Assembly (NCBI GenBank): GCA_017404505.1
Contig: JAFRCE010000024.1
Location: forward strand, 186,001 to 250,000
DNA: 64,000 bases
From: Solobacterium sp.
GTDB lineage: Bacteria > Bacillota_I > Bacilli_A > Erysipelotrichales > Erysipelotrichaceae
Direction: 5' to 3'
Shown: piece by piece, positions 18,196 to 26,890 of the stretch
How the letters are laid out: each line of letters starts with the position of its first letter
Position numbering within the stretch: position 1 is the first letter of the stretch
Position numbers and translations under genes: made by a program
Notes under the pieces: model-generated
The model's database searches: none
What the model was told of the DNA's origin: nothing
The model's input: the letters and a program-made list of their open reading frames with translations, nothing else

Positions 18196-19260
18196 ATGAA
18201 GGTTTGTCACTTTACAAGTGTTCATAATACGGCTGATGACAGAATCTTTCTGAAGGAATGTCAGTCTCTTCAGAAGAACGGCTACGATGTATATCTTGTC
18301 GGTAAAGGAGAAAGCCGCGAACAGGAAGGCATTCACATTGTCGGGTGCGGCGAAGCCACCGGCAAACTGCAGAGACTTGTCAGTTTTTCCGACAAGGTAT
18401 ATCAGAAGGCCGCGCAGCTGGACTGTGATATTTATCATTTTCATGATCCGGAATTACTGCCGTATGGCCTGAAACTGAAGAAGAAAGGCAAAATCGTCAT
18501 CTTTGACAGTCATGAAGATGTTCCGGCTCAGATCCTTGATAAGAAATGGATTCCCGAAAAGCTCAGAAAAACGGTATCTGCCGCATACAAGAAATATGAG
18601 ACACATGTTGTCAGACACCTGGACGCGGTAATTACTGCGACGGATCATATTGCCGATCAGTTCAAAGGTCGGGCCCGTAAAATTACCGTGATTCAGAATT
18701 ATCCCAAACTGGGAGACATTCAGTTCCATGAAACTCCGTTTGCACAGCGGGAGGCGATCGTCTGTTATGCCGGCGGCATCAGTGAAGACCGCGGTGAAAA
18801 GATCATGATCGACGCGATGAAAGAGGTCGATGGCAGACTGATCATCGCCGGCAGCCATGAGAAGACGCAGGCCGGAGACAAGGTTGAATATATCGGCATG
18901 CAGGACAGAAACGGCGTCAACGCGCTGTATGGAAAATCGGTTGCCGGACTCTGCATTCTGAAACCGATCAAAAACTATTTTTATTCCCAGCCGATCAAGA
19001 TGTATGAATACATGGCGGCCGGACTGCCCTTTGTCTGCTCGGATTTTCCCGGCTGGAAAAAGATCGTGGAAGACAGTCAGTCAGGCATCTGTGTAGATCC
19101 GTCCCGACCGGACGAAATCGGCAAAGCGATTGCCGGCCTGCTGGCTGATCGCGAAAAAGCCCAGGAAATGGGCAGACGAGGCCATGAATATGTCCTTTCC
19201 CATTTCACATGGGAGAACGAAGAAGAGAAACTGCTGAAACTGTATGCGGAGCTGAAATAG
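18196..19260 (+). CDS. Family 4 glycosyltransferase
   Basis: A 354-residue GT-B transferase. MKVCHFTSVHNTADDRIFLKECQSL is the usual N-terminal strand and loop; YHFHDPELLPYGL and IFDSHEDVPAQIL are typical of one bacterial GT4 subgroup. The C-terminal donor domain has YAGGISEDRG and KMYEYMAAGLPFVCSDFPGW. I placed the start at ATG 18196, preceded by AAAGGGGCTGG; an upstream in-frame codon at 18166 lies inside the previous gene. It is one of five GT4-type enzymes in this block, which suggests a repeat unit of about four to six sugars. Confidence 0.85.
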   Translation: MKVCHFTSVHNTADDRIFLKECQSLQKNGYDVYLVGKGESREQEGIHIVGCGEATGKLQRLVSFSDKVYQKAAQLDCDIYHFHDPELLPYGLKLKKKGKIVIFDSHEDVPAQILDKKWIPEKLRKTVSAAYKKYETHVVRHLDAVITATDHIADQFKGRARKITVIQNYPKLGDIQFHETPFAQREAIVCYAGGISEDRGEKIMIDAMKEVDGRLIIAGSHEKTQAGDKVEYIGMQDRNGVNALYGKSVAGLCILKPIKNYFYSQPIKMYEYMAAGLPFVCSDFPGWKKIVEDSQSGICVDPSRPDEIGKAIAGLLADREKAQEMGRRGHEYVLSHFTWENEEEKLLKLYAELK

Positions 19261-19300
19261 AACAGCAGACCGCAAAACAGTCAGGATTGTGAGGTGTGTG

Positions 19301-20380
19301 ATGGAGAAGAATAAAAAAACCGTCTTATACATAACCTATGTGGACTTTTTGAACAATGTTACATCCGGTTCTCATGTCAGACCAAACAAGATGTACCATA
19401 CTTTTCTTGATCTCGGTTATGATGTCATTCTCCTCACTGGCGAGCAGTTCCACAAAGACAGAAACGAGCGTATCAGGGAAACGATCGAGGCGGTGAAAAA
19501 GAAAAGACCGGATTTCTGCTATATTGAATCACCGGTCTATCCGATCCTCAGACATAACGACCGGAAACTGATCAGCATGATACATCAGATGGGCATACCG
19601 ATCGGCTATTTCTACCGTGATTTCTACCGGAAGTTTCCTTTGGGTGCCCAGAGACGGTCCTTCAGCAGATATGTCAAAGATAAGGGACTGGACTTCCTGC
19701 AGGTTCTGACGGACCGGGTACTGAACTGCTGTGATATCGTTTATTTCCCTTCCGAAGAATGCTGGGAATTGTTTCATTATAAAAACATGAAAGTACTGCC
19801 GCCGGCCGGTATTGACAGGCTGCCGGAAGCAGGACGTTCACTGAACCACACATGTATTTATGTCGGCGGGATCAGCGGTCATTATGACGGAAAACTGCTG
19901 CTGGATGCTTTTGAAGAACTGGTGAAAAAGGATCCGTCTTATAAACTGATTCTTGTCTGCCGGGACAAGGAATGGAATTCCCTTCAGCATCCTGCCAAAA
20001 ACGCGGACTGGCTGGAAGTGCATCATGTTTCCGGAGACGCTTTGGCCGAACTGTACCGGCAGGCTTCCGTGGCTCTGATCATTCATATGAACAACCGGTA
20101 TAACAAATATTCAATTCCGGTCAAGGCATTTGAATATATCAGCTATGGTCTGCCAATCGTTTCCGTCCGGATTCAGGCGCTGTCACGCTTTATTGAAAGC
20201 GAGAAGCTGGGCATTGTCACAACTTCCGAAAAGAACGCGCTGGCGGAAGGCATTCGTAAGCTGACCGCGAATGAAGAAACCTATCAGGAATATTACGAAA
20301 ATGTGAAAGCGTCGCTGCTGGAGAGAAATCTCTGGAAACACAGAGTTGAAACTGTCGACCGGGATCTGAGCAATCTGTAA
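19301..20380 (+). CDS. GT-B fold glycosyltransferase (family 4-like)
   Basis: A 359-residue protein with the two-domain GT-B outline. The N-terminal part has LYITYVDFLNNVTSGSHVRP, where the SG loop would contact the donor; the C-terminal part has YVGGISGHYDGKLLLDAF, ILVCRDKEW and IPVKAFEYISYGLPIVSVR. The central sequence is more divergent than in the neighbouring GT4 enzymes. GAGGTG lies four bases before ATG 19301; upstream in-frame GTG codons are less likely. Spacing to the next gene is 18 bases, within the same apparent operon. Confidence 0.78.
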   Translation: MEKNKKTVLYITYVDFLNNVTSGSHVRPNKMYHTFLDLGYDVILLTGEQFHKDRNERIRETIEAVKKKRPDFCYIESPVYPILRHNDRKLISMIHQMGIPIGYFYRDFYRKFPLGAQRRSFSRYVKDKGLDFLQVLTDRVLNCCDIVYFPSEECWELFHYKNMKVLPPAGIDRLPEAGRSLNHTCIYVGGISGHYDGKLLLDAFEELVKKDPSYKLILVCRDKEWNSLQHPAKNADWLEVHHVSGDALAELYRQASVALIIHMNNRYNKYSIPVKAFEYISYGLPIVSVRIQALSRFIESEKLGIVTTSEKNALAEGIRKLTANEETYQEYYENVKASLLERNLWKHRVETVDRDLSNL

Positions 20381-20398
20381 AAGGAAGCACTGTTTGTT

Positions 20399-21550
20399 AT
20401 GGAAGTCTTATTGATCAGCAGAGGACTGCCGCAGGAGAAGTATCCCTTATTCGGGATCTTCGAACTGGATCAGGCAAAAGCACTTGTATCCCAGGGTATA
20501 CAGGTCACTTTCTTTGCGGTCGATATCCGTTCACTCCGCAGAAAGCGGAAGTGGGGTATCTCACATGAAAACAGAGACGGCGTGGACTGCTATACCATCA
20601 GTATTCCTATCGGAGCTGTACCCCTCGGCATCAAAAGCTTTCTTGCGGAAAAGGCACTGAATATTCTTTATAAACACGTATATGCCAAGCGGCGGAAACC
20701 GGATCTGATCCATGCCCATTTTATCTTTCAGGGATACATTGCCCAAAAACTGGCAGAGAAACTGAATATACCGCTGGTGATCACAGAACATTCCAGTGAT
20801 ATGAATTATGAGAAGCTCTCAGTTAACAATATCAGAATGGGAACCGCTGTATATCCGCGTGCCGCAAGAGTGATAACAGTCGGGAAACCGCTGGCTGAAA
20901 ATATCAAAAAGAATTTCGCCGTGGAATGCACCGTCATTCCCAATATTGTGGATACGTCGGTATTTCACTGCGCAGAACATACAGACGATGTATTTACCTT
21001 CGTGTCTGTCGGGGCTGTCAGCGAACGCAAAAACATGCTGGGGCTGATTGCGGCATTTGCGAAGTTTCATAAAATCCATCAGGACAGCTGTCTTTGGATC
21101 GCCGGCGACGGCGAACAGATGAAGGATGCGCAGACATTGATTTCTCAGCTGCAGCTGCAGGATTGTGTTGAAATGAAAGGCTATCAGAACCGGCAGGCGA
21201 TTTCCGGACTGTTTGATCGGGCGGACGCGTTTGTTCTGCTGTCCAGGACCGAGACATTCGGAGTTGTTTATATAGAAGCCATGGCAGCCGGACTGCCGGT
21301 AATCGCGACAAGATGCGGCGGCCCGGAAGACTTTGTGAATGAGACAAACGGTCTTCTGATCGGACATACGGAAGAGGAAGCCGTGCAGGCCATGTGTGAA
21401 ATGTACGAACAGTATTCCCGTTATGACAGGCAAAGCATCAGCGATGAGACACATCGGAAGTTCTCAGGCAGACAGATTGCTGCGCAAATCATCGAAGCGT
21501 ATCATGATATCCTGAAAAAACAGCCGGAAGCCGAAAAGGAGGCAATATGA
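20399..21550 (+). CDS. Family 4 glycosyltransferase
   Basis: A 383-residue GT4 enzyme. The N-terminal domain has FGIFELDQAKAL and DLIHAHFIFQGYIAQKL; the C-terminal domain has SVGAVSERKNMLGLI, WIAGDGEQM and the nucleotide-sugar motif SRTETFGVVYIEAMAAGLPV (the E-x7-E catalytic pattern) with RCGGPEDFV. It adds one sugar in the cytoplasm to the growing lipid-linked unit. AAGGAAG lies somewhat far upstream of ATG 20399. Its stop overlaps the next start as ATGA, so it is translationally coupled to the UDP-sugar 2-epimerase, hinting that this GT uses, or is made alongside, the epimerised uronic acid. Confidence 0.88.
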   Translation: MEVLLISRGLPQEKYPLFGIFELDQAKALVSQGIQVTFFAVDIRSLRRKRKWGISHENRDGVDCYTISIPIGAVPLGIKSFLAEKALNILYKHVYAKRRKPDLIHAHFIFQGYIAQKLAEKLNIPLVITEHSSDMNYEKLSVNNIRMGTAVYPRAARVITVGKPLAENIKKNFAVECTVIPNIVDTSVFHCAEHTDDVFTFVSVGAVSERKNMLGLIAAFAKFHKIHQDSCLWIAGDGEQMKDAQTLISQLQLQDCVEMKGYQNRQAISGLFDRADAFVLLSRTETFGVVYIEAMAAGLPVIATRCGGPEDFVNETNGLLIGHTEEEAVQAMCEMYEQYSRYDRQSISDETHRKFSGRQIAAQIIEAYHDILKKQPEAEKEAI

Positions 21551-22617
21551 AGATTCTTACCGTGGTGGGAGCCAGACCGCAGTTTATCAAAGCGGCTGTC
21601 GTGTCCCGTATACTCAGACAGTCCGCTGAAGAAGTGCTGGTTCATACCGGCCAGCATTATGACTACAACATGTCGGACATTTTCTTTGAGGAACTGAATA
21701 TTCCCAAGCCGGATTACAATCTCGGTATTTCCGGCGGCAGTCATGGCAGTATGACCGGGAAAATGTTAATGGCGATCGAAGAGGTTCTTTTGAAGGAAAC
21801 ACCGGACAAGCTTCTTGTTTATGGTGATACCAATTCGACTCTGGCAGCCGCTCTGGCAGCCGTGAAACTGAACATCCCTGTTTATCATGTCGAAGCAGGA
21901 AACCGTCTGGGAACCCTTGCCAATCCGGAAGAAATCAACCGTGTCTGCACCGACCACGTTTCATCCGTGTTAATGGCATGCACGGAATCCGCGATGCAGT
22001 TTCTGGCCAAAGAGAATCTGGCAGACCGCGCCTGCCTGGTCGGCGATCCGATGTATGACGCATTCCTGTATTATGGTGCCCGCATCACGGACAAGGACAG
22101 AAACGCCCTTGTTTCACTGGATGACAAGAGCGTGGAAAGACCGCAGAAATTCTATTATCTGACATGTCACCGCCAGGAGAATACCGATACGGACTGGAAA
22201 CTGGAAGAAATACTGTCCGCTGTCAATTCTCTGGATTATCCGACCGTTTATCCGGTGCATCCGCGCAATCAGAAACGGGCAGCCCGGATCTGCGCGGAAA
22301 AGAATCTGACAAATGTATTGCTGGTAAAGCCGGTCGGCTATCTGACATCCATTTCACTGGTCAACGATGCGGAAAAGATCGTGACAGACTCCGGCGGCCT
22401 GCAGAGAGAAGCTTTCTTTGCCGGCAAGCAGTGCGTGACAGTTTTTGATCATGTCGTATGGCCGGAAACGATGGTGGATAACCGGAATCAGCTGGCAAAG
22501 CCGAACGGTAACGAAATCATGAGAAAACTAGCTATGGCGCAGTCCATTGACCATTCTTATCAGCCGTTCGGTGACGGTCACGCCGGTGAAAAAATCTGCG
22601 AACTGCTGCAGAAATAA
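21547..22617 (+). CDS. wbpI: UDP-HexNAc 2-epimerase, non-hydrolysing (WbpI/WecB type)
   Basis: A 356-residue epimerase that inverts C2 of a UDP-N-acetyl sugar. It has the full family pattern: VVGARPQFIKAA, HTGQHYDYNMS, YGDTNST, HVEAG, PEEINR, CHRQEN and DSGGLQREAFF, with the catalytic Asp, Glu and His positions present. HVEAGNR, rather than the HVEAGLR of WecB, resembles the WbpI branch that acts on UDP-GlcNAc3NAcA. WbpA-, WbpB-, WbpD- and WbpE-like genes all lie 3-8 kb downstream, which favours that role (product UDP-ManNAc3NAcA). The alternative is UDP-GlcNAc to UDP-ManNAc. AAAAGGAGGC precedes the ATG. The symbol is by context and motif, not by alignment. Confidence 0.78.
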   Translation: MKILTVVGARPQFIKAAVVSRILRQSAEEVLVHTGQHYDYNMSDIFFEELNIPKPDYNLGISGGSHGSMTGKMLMAIEEVLLKETPDKLLVYGDTNSTLAAALAAVKLNIPVYHVEAGNRLGTLANPEEINRVCTDHVSSVLMACTESAMQFLAKENLADRACLVGDPMYDAFLYYGARITDKDRNALVSLDDKSVERPQKFYYLTCHRQENTDTDWKLEEILSAVNSLDYPTVYPVHPRNQKRAARICAEKNLTNVLLVKPVGYLTSISLVNDAEKIVTDSGGLQREAFFAGKQCVTVFDHVVWPETMVDNRNQLAKPNGNEIMRKLAMAQSIDHSYQPFGDGHAGEKICELLQK

Positions 22618-22632
22618 AAAGATTGGAAACAT

Positions 22633-23853
22633 ATGCCTAAGATTTACTTACTGACATCCTATTTCCCTTTCCAGGAGAACAGCGAGGCTTTTCTGATACC
22701 GGAGATTGCGTCTCAACGTGATCACATTGATGAGGTGGAAATCTTTTCGGTTAACAGTTACGGAAAGACAACATATCAGCAGCCGATTCCGGAAGGGACG
22801 AAAGCATCCTGTCTGTTTGAAGCACTGCCTTCCGGTTTGTTCAAGACAGAGAGTTTTTTCAGGGTGCTTTTCCGTAAGGAAATCCGGGCAGAAATCAAAG
22901 ACCTCAAAGCACAGGGAAGACTGAGCAGGCAGAGACTGAAATATCTGCTTGCCTATGCGTCAAGAGGCATGTGTATTTTCCGCAGACTGGAACAGTGTGC
23001 GGATCTGAAGAAAGACAGTATTGTTTATTCTTACTGGATGACACAGTCTGCCTATGCGGCGGCACTGGCTGCTGAGAAATATGGTGTCAAAGCAGTCAGC
23101 CGGGCTCATGGTTATGATCTGTATGACGAAAGAAACAACGGCTATCAGCCACTGCGGAAATTCATGCTGGAAAAGCTGACGGCGGTATATCCGGTTTCAC
23201 AAAAAGGTGTGGCATATCTGACAGAAAGATATGGCTATGCCGATAAGGTAAAGTGCCGGCATCTGGGGACGGTCAATGCGGATGGCGTTCATAAGCTGGA
23301 AAGCAGAAAACCGTTTCGGATCGTATCCTGCGCGTATCTGGTCGCTGTCAAAAGAATTCCTCTTTTGGCGAAGGCAATTGCCCTGCTGAAAGATCAGCCC
23401 ATTGAATGGGTGCACTTCGGTGACGGTCCGGAAATGGAGCAGATTCAGAAGATCGTGAAAGATGCCGGTATTTCCGGAATCTGTCAGCTGAAGGGCAACG
23501 TGCCTTCCGACGCGATCATGACATATTATCGTCAGAATGACGTATCTCTGCTTGTCAATGTCAGCGCATCGGAAGGAATTCCGGTTTCCATCATGGAAGC
23601 GATGTCATACGGTATCCCGGTCATGGCGACAAATGTCGGTGGCACCGGTGAAATTGTACATCCCGGCCGGAATGGCATACTATTATCAGAAGATATCACG
23701 GCGGAAGAACTGGCTGAACAGATCAGGGCATTCATGGCTATGGACCCCGACAGTTACGCGGTCTATCGGAAAAATGCGTATCAGACATGGAACGAACAGT
23801 TCAGCGCAGTACATAACTTCAAGTCATTCTATGAAGAACTAAGACAGCTGTAA
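22633..23853 (+). CDS. Family 4 glycosyltransferase (colanic-acid type)
   Basis: A 406-residue GT4 enzyme resembling the WcaL/AmsK-like group. It has YLLTSYFPFQENSEAFLIPEI at the N-terminus, a middle segment SYWMTQSAYAAALAAEKYG followed by SRAHGYDLYDER, and a donor domain with SCAYLVAVKRIPLLAKA, HFGDGPEMEQI and SEGIPVSIMEAMSYGIPV (E-x7-E) then TNVGGTGEIV. It would extend the same lipid-linked unit as its neighbours. A GGAAA element precedes ATG 22633. The flippase follows after 27 bases. Confidence 0.87.
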   Translation: MPKIYLLTSYFPFQENSEAFLIPEIASQRDHIDEVEIFSVNSYGKTTYQQPIPEGTKASCLFEALPSGLFKTESFFRVLFRKEIRAEIKDLKAQGRLSRQRLKYLLAYASRGMCIFRRLEQCADLKKDSIVYSYWMTQSAYAAALAAEKYGVKAVSRAHGYDLYDERNNGYQPLRKFMLEKLTAVYPVSQKGVAYLTERYGYADKVKCRHLGTVNADGVHKLESRKPFRIVSCAYLVAVKRIPLLAKAIALLKDQPIEWVHFGDGPEMEQIQKIVKDAGISGICQLKGNVPSDAIMTYYRQNDVSLLVNVSASEGIPVSIMEAMSYGIPVMATNVGGTGEIVHPGRNGILLSEDITAEELAEQIRAFMAMDPDSYAVYRKNAYQTWNEQFSAVHNFKSFYEELRQL

Positions 23854-23880
23854 GAACTGAAAAGACGAAAGGAGAAGCGT

Positions 23881-25170
23881 ATGGACAAGATGAAAGAATT
23901 GATCGGCAGACTGTTCCGGACCGGCTTCTTTCATATTTTCGGAAGCGGCGTTATCAACAAGATCATTGCCTTTATGAGCAGTGTCGTTCTGGTCAGGATC
24001 CTTTCCAAACCGGAATACGGAACGTTTACCTATGCCTGGAATATTTACGGCATCGTCCTGCTGTTCAACGGCATGGGAATTGAATCCGGCATATTACAGC
24101 TGGCAAGTGAACACAGCGGCGATACGGAGTATGCGAACAAGATCACGGATTTCGGTGCCCGCTTCGGACTGCGGTTCAATGCCCTGCTGGTGGTGATTCT
24201 GCTGGGAATCGGGCTGTTTGCGCCTTTGAAGATCGAAGCGGGAAGGCCTCTGCTTTGTGCGCTGTGCCTGCTGCCGATGTTCCATCTTCTGTACAACCTG
24301 ATGACGATGTATCTGCGTTCGCAGAAACGGAACCAGGAATACGCGAAGCTGCAGGTCAGTCATACCGCGCTTGTTTTCTTTGTATCCGCGTTATGCGCCT
24401 TTCTGTTCCGGCAGATGGGTCTCGTCATCGGTCATTATGTTGCGTATATCGCCGTCTGTATGTTCGGTATGACGGCATACCATATTCATCTCTTTCAGAA
24501 GACGAAAGCGGATATCGGAGCGGATAGGAATCCGCTGCTGAAACTAGCCTTCATTACGATGGTCAACAACGGTCTGTCCCAGCTGATGTATCTTCTCGAT
24601 GTGTTTGTTCTGGGTATTGTAGACCCGCAGGAAACCGTGCTGGCCAGCTATAAAGTTGCGACGATGATTCCGTCGGCACTGACCTTTATTCCGGTCGTGC
24701 TGATCACATATCTGTATCCTTATTTCGCAGAACATAAGGATGACGGAAAGTGGTGTCTGCAGCATTACCGGCAGATCGTAACAGGGCTTGGCGCCTTCAA
24801 TCTGCTGATTTCCGGTATTCTGTTTCTCGGTGCGCCGCTGATCGTCCGGATCATCTTTGGTGAACAGTATCTTGACGCCGTACCGGTATTCCGGGTTCTG
24901 GCTGTCAATTACTTTTTCTCGGGTACGTTCAGGACACTGTCCGGCAATCTGCTGGTTACCCAGCGGAAACTGAAATTCAATCTGTTTGTCGCGGTGGTTT
25001 CAAGTCTGACCAACATCATAGCCGACTACTTCTTTATCAGCTGGTGGGGGTCTCTGGGTGCCGCATATGCGACTTTGCTGGTGGTGCTGGTTTCAAGCAT
25101 ATTAAGCACGTCTTATCTTGTATATATTCTGGTCAGAAAAGCCAGAATGCAAAATAACCCTGAATCATAA
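23881..25170 (+). CDS. Polysaccharide flippase (Wzx/PST type)
   Basis: A 429-residue protein with about 12 hydrophobic helices in the MATE/PST fold. GSGVINKIIAFMSSVVLVRILSKPEYG is the usual N-terminal helix and RILSKPEYG loop of polysaccharide flippases, followed by AWNIYGIVLLFNGMGIESG. It would turn the lipid-linked repeat unit made by the preceding enzymes to the outer face. AAAGGAGAAGCG precedes the ATG. It ends the glycosyltransferase operon; a new promoter lies 35 bases downstream. No Wzy-type polymerase is evident in the same block. Confidence 0.9.
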   Translation: MDKMKELIGRLFRTGFFHIFGSGVINKIIAFMSSVVLVRILSKPEYGTFTYAWNIYGIVLLFNGMGIESGILQLASEHSGDTEYANKITDFGARFGLRFNALLVVILLGIGLFAPLKIEAGRPLLCALCLLPMFHLLYNLMTMYLRSQKRNQEYAKLQVSHTALVFFVSALCAFLFRQMGLVIGHYVAYIAVCMFGMTAYHIHLFQKTKADIGADRNPLLKLAFITMVNNGLSQLMYLLDVFVLGIVDPQETVLASYKVATMIPSALTFIPVVLITYLYPYFAEHKDDGKWCLQHYRQIVTGLGAFNLLISGILFLGAPLIVRIIFGEQYLDAVPVFRVLAVNYFFSGTFRTLSGNLLVTQRKLKFNLFVAVVSSLTNIIADYFFISWWGSLGAAYATLLVVLVSSILSTSYLVYILVRKARMQNNPES

Positions 25171-25188
25171 ATGAGAATGGCAGAATTG

Positions 25189-25210
25189 CGACATTGAGAT
25201 GTCGTATAAT
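25189..25210 (+). promoter_or_regulatory. Promoter -10 abutted by a perfect inverted repeat (candidate operator)
   Basis: A perfect TATAAT is at 25205-25210, 30 bases before ATG 25241. Directly against it at 25189-25204 is CGACAT-TGAG-ATGTCG, a perfect 6-base inverted repeat with a 4-base centre, occupying the spacer where a repressor could block RNA polymerase. A weak -35 would lie around 25182-25187. It would drive the wbpB-wbpD-wbpE-wbpA genes. Confidence 0.5.
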
Positions 25211-25240
25211 CTAGATAGAAGAAAAAGTGAGGAATAAAGT

Positions 25241-26326
25241 ATGAAGTATGGATTGATCGGATGCGGCCGTATTGCGGTAAACCATGTGAAGGCAGTCGTA
25301 AACAACGGACTGGAATTTGTCGCGGCATGTGACATCGTTCCGGAGAATATCGAACTCCTGTTTGACAAAACAGACTATAAAGACCGTGATAAAGTCGCGA
25401 AGTATACAGATTTCAAAGAGATGATCGCAAAACATCCCGATCTGGAACTGATCGCGATTGCCACATCCAGCGGCAATCATGCCGAGATTGCTTTATACTG
25501 CATTGACCATGGCATCAATCTGATCATTGAAAAGCCGATGGCGATGAATATGAAAGATGCGGAAGAAATCATCCGCCGCAGCAACGAAAAGGGTGTGAAA
25601 GTCAGTGCCTGTCATCAGAACCGTTTCAATATTGCCGTGCAGAAGACAAGACATGCGATGGATGCCGGCCGGTTCGGAAAACTGTCGCATGGATCCATTC
25701 ATGTCAGATGGAACCGCAATAAGAATTACTATGACCAGGCACCGTGGCGCGGAACCTGGGCGGAAGACGGCGGCTGTCTGATGAATCAGTGCATCCACGG
25801 TATTGATCTTCTGAGATGGTTCATGGGCGATGAGATCGATACTGTATACGGCGTGACCAGACAGCAGGAACATCCGTATCTGGAAGCGGAAGATCTGGGC
25901 ATGGCGGTTGTCACCTTCAAGAACGGCGCGGTTGCGACGATCGAAGGAACGACCAACGTCTTCCCGAAGAATCTGGAAGAAACATTATATCTGTTCGGTG
26001 AAACCGGAACCGTTAAGATCGGCGGCACTTCAACGAACAATATCGACGTATGGGATTTCGCCGATGAAGCGGCTGAGGATGCGGAAGCCAAGGGACTGCA
26101 GGAAGCCACCAGTAACGTTTATGGTAATGGACATACCAGTCTGTATGCGGATGTCATCGATGCCATTCAGAATGACCGTACACCGTATGTGGACGCAGTG
26201 GCAGGCCGCAATGCGCTGGAAGTGATTCTTGCCATCTACAAGAGCATGAAGACCGGCGAAGTGATCAAACTGCCGCTGGGTGACTTTGCCAGCACTGATA
26301 TGGAAGGTACTTTCAGCCATGAATGA
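25241..26326 (+). CDS. wbpB: UDP-GlcNAcA 3-dehydrogenase, Gfo/Idh/MocA family (WbpB type)
   Basis: A 361-residue NAD-dependent oxidoreductase. The dinucleotide-binding loop [12 protein letters not shown] opens the protein; [14 protein letters not shown] near 90 holds the catalytic Lys region; and [18 protein letters not shown] near 170 holds the His. In the Pseudomonas aeruginosa and Bordetella pathway WbpB oxidises C3 of UDP-GlcNAcA so that WbpE can aminate it. The acetyltransferase and aminotransferase follow directly and the stop overlaps the acetyltransferase start, strongly supporting that role over other Gfo/Idh functions. GTGAGGAATAAAG precedes the ATG. Confidence 0.85.
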   Translation: MKYGLIGCGRIAVNHVKAVVNNGLEFVAACDIVPENIELLFDKTDYKDRDKVAKYTDFKEMIAKHPDLELIAIATSSGNHAEIALYCIDHGINLIIEKPMAMNMKDAEEIIRRSNEKGVKVSACHQNRFNIAVQKTRHAMDAGRFGKLSHGSIHVRWNRNKNYYDQAPWRGTWAEDGGCLMNQCIHGIDLLRWFMGDEIDTVYGVTRQQEHPYLEAEDLGMAVVTFKNGAVATIEGTTNVFPKNLEETLYLFGETGTVKIGGTSTNNIDVWDFADEAAEDAEAKGLQEATSNVYGNGHTSLYADVIDAIQNDRTPYVDAVAGRNALEVILAIYKSMKTGEVIKLPLGDFASTDMEGTFSHE

Positions 26327-26885
26327 TTTCTTTGTTCATGAAAGCAGTTATATCGATGACGATGTACAAATAGGCCAGGGCACTAAGATCTGGCATTTTT
26401 GTCATATACAGAAAGGCGCCAGGATCGGTGAAAACTGCTCGTTTGGCCAGAACGTGAATGTGTCCAACAACGTGAAGATCGGCAATGGCGTCAAAGTGCA
26501 GAACAACGTATCCGTCTATGAAGGCGTGGAACTGGAAGACTATGTATTCTGCGGACCTTCTATGGTCTTTACGAATGATCTGACACCCCGTTCCCGTTTC
26601 CCGAAGGGACATGCCGGATATAAGAAAACACTGGTGAAACATGACGCGACGATCGGTGCGAATGCGACGGTCGTCTGTGGACATACCATCGGTGAATACG
26701 CTACAATAGCAGCTGGCGCAGTGGTTACGAAGAATGTCGTGCCGCATGCCTTAATGGCAGGCGTGCCGGCAAAACGGATCGGCTGGGTGTGTGAATGCGG
26801 CGACGTATTGGGTGAAGACCTGGTCTGTCCAAGCTGTGCCAGACGTTATAAAGCAAACGACGATACGATCGTTGAAGAGGAATAG
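26319..26885 (+). CDS. wbpD: UDP-2-acetamido-3-amino-uronate N-acetyltransferase (WbpD type)
   Basis: A 188-residue left-handed beta-helix enzyme built of hexapeptide repeats ([20 protein letters not shown] onward), with [20 protein letters not shown] and [12 protein letters not shown] at the end of the helix. It acetylates the 3-amino group using acetyl-CoA. The tail carries four Cys (CECGD, then CPSC) resembling a small zinc ribbon, typical of WbpD-like proteins. ATG 26319 lies inside the end of wbpB (overlap 8 bases), so translation is coupled; a longer reading from 26280 has no family support. It forms an operon with wbpB, wbpE and wbpA. Confidence 0.87.
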   Translation: MNDFFVHESSYIDDDVQIGQGTKIWHFCHIQKGARIGENCSFGQNVNVSNNVKIGNGVKVQNNVSVYEGVELEDYVFCGPSMVFTNDLTPRSRFPKGHAGYKKTLVKHDATIGANATVVCGHTIGEYATIAAGAVVTKNVVPHALMAGVPAKRIGWVCECGDVLGEDLVCPSCARRYKANDDTIVEEE

Positions 26886-26890
26886 TTGAT

